Below, piece after piece: positions 18,241 to 22,180 of a DNA stretch of 22,180 nucleotides (the first letter of the stretch is position 1; every line of letters starts with the position of its first letter). The notes beneath the pieces were generated by a model that saw only the letters and a list, made by a program, of their open reading frames with translations, ran no database searches and was not told where the DNA came from. The stretch comes from Candidatus Cloacimonadota bacterium (lineage in GTDB: Bacteria; Cloacimonadota; Cloacimonadia; Cloacimonadales; TCS61): NCBI GenBank assembly GCA_030626645.1, contig DAOUTP010000006.1, positions 1 to 22,180 of the forward strand, written 5' to 3'. The translations under genes and the position numbers were made by a program.

Positions 18241-19502
18241 TTATCTTTCAACCTGTCTTCTATAAAATTAAGAAATTCTTGTGTTTGATTTTTTCTGCTG
18301 TATTCATAATTGATCTTGCGTTCACTACTTTTCTTGTTAAGAATTTTTATCAATTTCAAGAAATCTTTGGCTATCATTTCTACATCTTCCATATTACAGA
18401 TCAAATTATGTTTATTTTGTCTTAGAATTTCTGCAGCTTCTCCTTCGGAAGGAACCATGGCAAGAATCTCTTTCCCACTTCGCAAATATTCAAATAATTT
18501 TCCTGTAAGCACACCCTTCCCTTTATGAGATGCAATAAACAGAAGCAGTGCATCACAATTCATGAGAGATTTTATAGCTTCTTTATGTTCAATTTGAGAA
18601 TTAACCTTTATAAGATGAGCTACTTTGGAATTTGCTAAGTACTCAATCGTTTCTGTAAAGTAATTACCGGTGAATTCAATTAGACAATTATCAGATAGTT
18701 GAACACGTGAATATAATAATTCTAATGCTTCAATAAAATACTTCAGGGTACGATGCCCATAGAAATTTCCAATATATTTAATTACAAATTTCTCATTTTT
18801 CCAGATAACAAAATTGGAAAAATCATCAGCATCCCATCCATTATAAATAACTTTTATCTTGTTTCTCAATTCTTCACCAAATTCTCGGATCAGATCGTCT
18901 CCCATGGTTTTGCTCACAACTGTTATCACAGAAGCGAAATGCAGAATTTTATTTTCCCAATTCCTTGAATGTATTTTATGAATTTTAGAAAAAAATGTTA
19001 TGTATGGATTCAACGTCCAATGATCACGGTAATCTATTATCAATGTTGAGTTATTCTTTTTAGCTAATTTATACGCTGCTATACCGCTTGTATAGGGACC
19101 CATCGTTGCCATGACAGCATCATATTTATTTATTTTGAACAACCTCTTCCCTGCTCTCATTACAAAAGGTAACCAGCCAATTTTATCATCAATCGGAAAA
19201 ATATTTCTAATAATTTTTTTATAATTTTCAGGTGTTTTAAAATAAATTGCTTTGTTAATTTTTGATTTGGAAACCTTCTTTAATATCGACATAGGATCAA
19301 GAGAAGATGTTCTGATGATGTTGTGAGCTTTATCTTCTTTTAGCAGCTTCATATCAGAAGAATGAAAAACAATATCTTTTACTGTGATCACATCGGTAGA
19401 GACATTAAATTGTTTGAGATATTTTACTAATTTAGCTGGACGCTGTACACCGGGTCCTCCCAGTGGTGGATAGAAATAGGCGATCAGCAACAACCTTTTC
19501 AT
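18237..19502 (-). CDS. GT4-like glycosyltransferase (YPP-GG-GVQR type)
   Basis: This 421-residue protein has the N-terminal YFYPPLGGPGVQRP motif (9-22) of a large group of Bacteroidetes-type glycosyltransferases. IIDYRDHW (155-162), IYNGWD (219-224) and YIGNFYG (243-249) follow, then TGKLFEYLRSG (333-343) at the donor-binding site in place of a classical EX7E. Those motifs define a recognised GT4-like subgroup, so activity is expected although donor and acceptor are unknown. It overlaps the degenerate deacetylase gene before it and the GT4 gene after it by 4 bases each, so the first three genes of the operon should be translated in equal amounts. Confidence 0.88.
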   Translation of the reverse strand: MKRLLLIAYFYPPLGGPGVQRPAKLVKYLKQFNVSTDVITVKDIVFHSSDMKLLKEDKAHNIIRTSSLDPMSILKKVSKSKINKAIYFKTPENYKKIIRNIFPIDDKIGWLPFVMRAGKRLFKINKYDAVMATMGPYTSGIAAYKLAKKNNSTLIIDYRDHWTLNPYITFFSKIHKIHSRNWENKILHFASVITVVSKTMGDDLIREFGEELRNKIKVIYNGWDADDFSNFVIWKNEKFVIKYIGNFYGHRTLKYFIEALELLYSRVQLSDNCLIEFTGNYFTETIEYLANSKVAHLIKVNSQIEHKEAIKSLMNCDALLLFIASHKGKGVLTGKLFEYLRSGKEILAMVPSEGEAAEILRQNKHNLICNMEDVEMIAKDFLKLIKILNKKSSERKINYEYSRKNQTQEFLNFIEDRLKDK

Positions 19503-21211
19503 ATTTCTTCCTCTTGTCCTGATTTCTTGCTAAGAACGACTTCTATTTTTGAATCCAATTTGATATTAGAGAAATGAATGTTATTACCTTGAATTTCGGC
19601 TTCTGCATGATTAACCTGCATAATATCATAATTACCAAATAGACTTATTGTAAACTTATCTGTTTTGGAAGGGAAATAGAGATAAAATCGATCTTCGCTT
19701 TCAAAGATCTCGATACTTTCTCTTTTCTTCCACCATTGTACGATCTGCATAAATGTAGCAATAAAAACATTCTTTGGTTTAATCTCTTCTAAAGTATAAT
19801 TAAGAAGTTGCTTATTATAGGTGATCTCATCAAAGTTTGAAATGGAATAATTGAAAGAGATAAATCCATTAACAGATTCAATTGAATCTATCAGATGATC
19901 CACTATTTCCTGAGCATTTTCATAAGAGATAGTGCTTGATCTGGAAAGTTTTAAATGCTCATCAAAGAATACGATTGGCAATTCCAAAGAATGCCATCCA
20001 AAGCTACTCCTCAAATTCTTGTCATTTGTGCCAGATTGGTAAAATGGAAATCCTAATCCATTCATAAAGCCATTTTTATGATGGAATCCGATTGAAGAAT
20101 TATATAATAACCCGTTTTTCTTATGGAACTCATGTGTAATTCTAGGATCATAACAAAAATGATTGTGCCGTACTCCCATCAAATCGTCACCAATCATTTT
20201 AGATAATCGGTTCTTCTGTTTATGTAGAATATCTTGTTTGCCTGAATTAACCGAGGCTAATAAAGCAATTTCATTTCCTTTTGCATGATTGTTCATCAAT
20301 TCTTTATGAACATCATTACTCTGAATAGAATAATCAACATCCTTTTTATTATTTGATTCAACACCGAAAAAGAATGTGCCATTTATCTGATGCATACTCT
20401 CGATCTGCTCTATAACATCGAAGTTCCAATATTCCTCAATATTAGTTAAAAGATATTTCATTTTACTTAAAAAATTATTGAAAACATGTTTAACTTTATA
20501 AAAAATCAAAATATCTTCTAATGTACTACTTATCATCCTTCTGAAAGACCATTTCTGCAATTTATCTATGTTGTAAGAAAAGGAAGCAGCAAAAATTTCA
20601 CCAGAAGGCCAATATGCTTTCTTTACTAGAAATGTAGAACCATTTCTCTTCAAAGAATCCTGCACACACCTTTCAATTAACCAGAGTAATATGTTCACAA
20701 ATGGTTCTTGATGAAAATCGGAAAATGGAACATCCTCATCTGCGAGCCAGCCATGTTCATTCCTTTTTACACCTTCGATCTCAATTGAAGATTCAAGATT
20801 GAACAGGATATTCCCTACGATATCAAATTTGTAAATACCGTAGAACAGATCATCTTTATGATAATAGTGAATTGGTACTTTGACTTCTTTATCTGTGATT
20901 ATCGGTACTTTATGCTTTAATTTAATTATTTCTGTTTTCTTTTTTATCTTTTCAGGAGTTAGTTTATTTGGTTGCAGCAAGTCGGAGAAAACAGGAATAT
21001 AGAATAATGTTTTATCCATCGCCAAAATATAAGCTTCTTTTATAGTTGGCTCTATCAATCCATAGTAGAATAGTATATCATTTTTCTGTAACTGATCCAG
21101 TTTATGAATGTATTTGAACTCATAACCAAGCGTATTGAAAATAAAATCAAAAGCATATTTGATCTTATTCTCAAATCTTTTCAGTTTACTATCTACATAT
21201 ATTGCTATCAT
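19499..21211 (-). CDS. Degenerate NodB-like polysaccharide deacetylase (predicted catalytically inactive)
   Basis: This 570-residue protein belongs to a long polysaccharide-deacetylase family, shown by DFHQEP (165-170), WPSGEIFAASFS (201-212), GVRHNHFCYDP (346-356), LYNSSIGFHHKNGF (369-382) and LELPIVFFDEHL (409-420). Active relatives read T-H-D-V-D after W-P-x-G-x-x-F-A; here it is SYNID (212-216), so the base aspartate has become Asn214. The G-H-E-I-G-L-H motif is GNEIALL (312-318), which loses the metal histidine, and the final L-W-H-N motif is FNYS (453-456). Three catalytic positions are lost while the fold motifs remain, so a binding or scaffold role is likely; this is inference. I use the ATG at 21211, with GAGG four bases before it; a TTG at 21214 is also in frame. 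It is the first gene of the operon and has no signal peptide. Confidence 0.78.
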   Translation of the reverse strand: MIAIYVDSKLKRFENKIKYAFDFIFNTLGYEFKYIHKLDQLQKNDILFYYGLIEPTIKEAYILAMDKTLFYIPVFSDLLQPNKLTPEKIKKKTEIIKLKHKVPIITDKEVKVPIHYYHKDDLFYGIYKFDIVGNILFNLESSIEIEGVKRNEHGWLADEDVPFSDFHQEPFVNILLWLIERCVQDSLKRNGSTFLVKKAYWPSGEIFAASFSYNIDKLQKWSFRRMISSTLEDILIFYKVKHVFNNFLSKMKYLLTNIEEYWNFDVIEQIESMHQINGTFFFGVESNNKKDVDYSIQSNDVHKELMNNHAKGNEIALLASVNSGKQDILHKQKNRLSKMIGDDLMGVRHNHFCYDPRITHEFHKKNGLLYNSSIGFHHKNGFMNGLGFPFYQSGTNDKNLRSSFGWHSLELPIVFFDEHLKLSRSSTISYENAQEIVDHLIDSIESVNGFISFNYSISNFDEITYNKQLLNYTLEEIKPKNVFIATFMQIVQWWKKRESIEIFESEDRFYLYFPSKTDKFTISLFGNYDIMQVNHAEAEIQGNNIHFSNIKLDSKIEVVLSKKSGQEEEI

Positions 21212-21320
21212 CAAACCTCATGAATTCTAATTATCTCTTTTTCGAATATTCAGATAGAAGATAAAGCATAATTCTGTCAACTTGCATATTATGTAATTTT
21301 ATTAAGATTAAAATAAACTA

Positions 21321-21740
21321 TTATAATTCAACTAAATTAAGTCCTGTTTTTTCATCATAAAATCTATTAAGTTTGCCTTCAAATTCATCAATAATAACTT
21401 CACAAGTTGCACTTACAATAGCTTTATTCAGATGTCCTCCAAAAGCATTATATTCACTATCAGAAAGCATTATATGCATATGTAAATAGGGTTGATCATT
21501 ATTAGATGTAATATTTCCCATTATTGAAAGAATCTCATAGGTTCCTTTAAATTCAGCTGAATGATACTCTTTTTTCAAAGGATCAAATATACCTATTGTA
21601 GCTTCATTTACAGCACCGATAGCAGATATCTCCCCTAGTTTAATTGATCTCTCATTGCAGAATTCTATAAGCTTACTTACTATTTCTTCTCCCCTGTCAA
21701 TTCGAATGAAGTATTTATTACTGATCTTTTTTGATTCCAT
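21321..21740 (-). CDS. PPC/DUF296-domain protein
   Basis: This 139-residue protein is a stand-alone PPC (PCC/DUF296) domain. It shows ISAIGAVNEATIGIFD (38-53), a conserved YEI..IMGNI strand (68-77), LHMH (86-89) and GGHL (101-104). His87, His89 and His103 are the three histidines that bind a metal ion in bacterial members of known structure. Plant relatives carry AT-hooks and bind DNA, but no AT-hook is seen here, and the role of the bacterial proteins is not established. I prefer the ATG at 21740, because GGAG (21747-21750) sits six bases before it; the ATG at 21752 is in frame but has no ribosome site. It lies 109 bases upstream of the polysaccharide operon on the same strand, and no terminator is visible between them, so partial readthrough is possible. 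It is divergent from ppdK. Confidence 0.88.
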   Translation of the reverse strand: MESKKISNKYFIRIDRGEEIVSKLIEFCNERSIKLGEISAIGAVNEATIGIFDPLKKEYHSAEFKGTYEILSIMGNITSNNDQPYLHMHIMLSDSEYNAFGGHLNKAIVSATCEVIIDEFEGKLNRFYDEKTGLNLVEL

Positions 21741-21875
21741 AAGTTTCTCCATTTTAATAATTTACAAATACATAAAATAATTACAATATTCTTTGTCTAA
21801 TATAATTTGCAAATCGTTAAATTGAGTTTAGAAAACTGAATTTTATTTGACATATAAGCCTCAAAAAAAGAAATG

Positions 21876-21926
21876 TATTTTAAATATTAATTTTGGAAAT
21901 AATATCTAAATCTTATATTTAAAATA
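21876..21926. repeat. 12-bp perfect inverted repeat just upstream of the ppdK ribosome site
   Basis: TATTTTAAATAT (21876-21887) and its exact complement ATATTTAAAATA (21915-21926) flank 27 bases, and the repeat ends 5 bases before the ppdK Shine-Dalgarno GGGAG (21932-21936). It could be an operator or a leader stem. All bases are A or T, which raises the chance of coincidence. The rest of the 203-base divergent region has only AT-rich sequence and a TTGACA (21847-21852) without a clear -10 partner. Confidence 0.3.
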
Positions 21927-21943
21927 ACATAGGGAGATATAAA

Positions 21944-22180
21944 ATGAGCATAAAACGAGTTTATACTTTTGGAAATGGAAAAGCAGAAGGTAAAACTGAA
22001 ATGAAGAACCTTCTTGGTGGTAAAGGTGCAAACCTTGCTGAAATGAATTTGATCGGTGTTCCGGTTCCTGCCGGATTTACGATAACTACAGAAGTCTGTG
22101 CAGAATGGAACAAAATTGGTGCAGAGAAGATAATCGAACTTTTGAAAGCAGAAGTTGAAGCTGGAGTAAAAAATACTGAA
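21944..22180 (+). CDS. ppdK: Pyruvate, phosphate dikinase (N-terminal fragment, cut by the window end)
   Basis: The first 79 codons are visible. They match the start of pyruvate phosphate dikinase, which interconverts pyruvate, ATP and phosphate with phosphoenolpyruvate, AMP and pyrophosphate in central carbon metabolism. VYTFG (6-10) is followed by the ATP-grasp beginning LLGGKGANLAEM (23-34) and GVPVPAGFTITTEVC (38-52), which are nearly invariant in the family. A full protein would have about 880-900 residues. The ATG at 21944 is preceded by GGGAG at 21932-21936 with a spacer of 7. It is divergent from the PPC-domain gene. PEP synthase shares some of this region, but the V-Y-x-F-G start and the G-G-K-G-A-N-L-A-E-M form favour PPDK. 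Confidence 0.94.
   Translation, partial: MSIKRVYTFGNGKAEGKTEMKNLLGGKGANLAEMNLIGVPVPAGFTITTEVCAEWNKIGAEKIIELLKAEVEAGVKNTE

Noticed and set aside
21251..21280. TTGACA (minus strand, 21280-21275) as the -35 of the polysaccharide operon promoter
   Set aside because: At 17-18 bases downstream the best -10 is TATCTG, which matches only half of the consensus. The position upstream of the first gene is plausible, but the evidence is too weak to annotate.
21847..21852. TTGACA as the -35 of the ppdK promoter
   Set aside because: There is no -10-like hexamer 16-19 bases away; the nearest T-rich candidate is 23 bases away.

Overview
The window is AT-rich (roughly one third G+C by eye). It reads like a member of the FCB group of Gram-negative bacteria, possibly Cloacimonadota. 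Three things suggest this: a secreted beta-propeller protein with a Bacteroidetes-style C-terminal sorting domain, a 3-dehydroquinate synthase of the type common in Bacteroidetes, and a pyruvate phosphate dikinase. This placement is inference. No rRNA, tRNA, CRISPR array, insertion sequence or phage gene was seen.

Left part, plus strand: the 3'-terminal part of an MsbA-type ABC half-transporter (1-1647) and a free methionine-(R)-sulfoxide reductase (1674-2135). These converge, with a 6-base overlap, on a minus-strand 3-dehydroquinate synthase (2130-3143). Divergent from that gene is an asparagine-synthase-like ATP pyrophosphatase that lacks the glutaminase cysteine (3354-5096). An intergenic stretch of about 260 bases (5097-5357), with a probable terminator hairpin, separates this side from the main locus.

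Centre, minus strand, 21211 down to 5358: twelve genes in one direction, with gaps of 14 bases or less or overlaps of 4-11 bases. They form one translationally coupled surface-polysaccharide operon. In order of transcription: a degenerate NodB-like polysaccharide deacetylase, two GT4 glycosyltransferases, a polyprenyl-phosphate sugar-phosphate transferase that would start the repeat unit, a secreted double beta-propeller protein with a sorting domain (PorZ-like), a GT4-like transferase without the EX7E glutamates, a methyltransferase, a NodB-like deacetylase with its metal ligands, another GT4, a Wzx flippase, UDP-galactopyranose mutase, and a GT2 transferase resembling galactofuranosyltransferases. 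The expected product is a lipid-linked oligosaccharide of up to about six sugars that contains galactofuranose and is flipped by Wzx. No Wzy polymerase, Wzz or export gene is visible.

Right part: a PPC/DUF296-domain gene (21321-21740, minus) lies about 110 bases upstream of the operon. Divergent from it is the start of ppdK (21944 to the window end).

The most notable feature is the PorZ-like protein inside the operon. About 14 propeller repeats (2 x 7) plus a sorting domain match PorZ of Porphyromonas, which hands anionic LPS to the type IX sortase. Its position suggests that this operon makes a glycan anchor for secreted proteins together with the protein that presents it.
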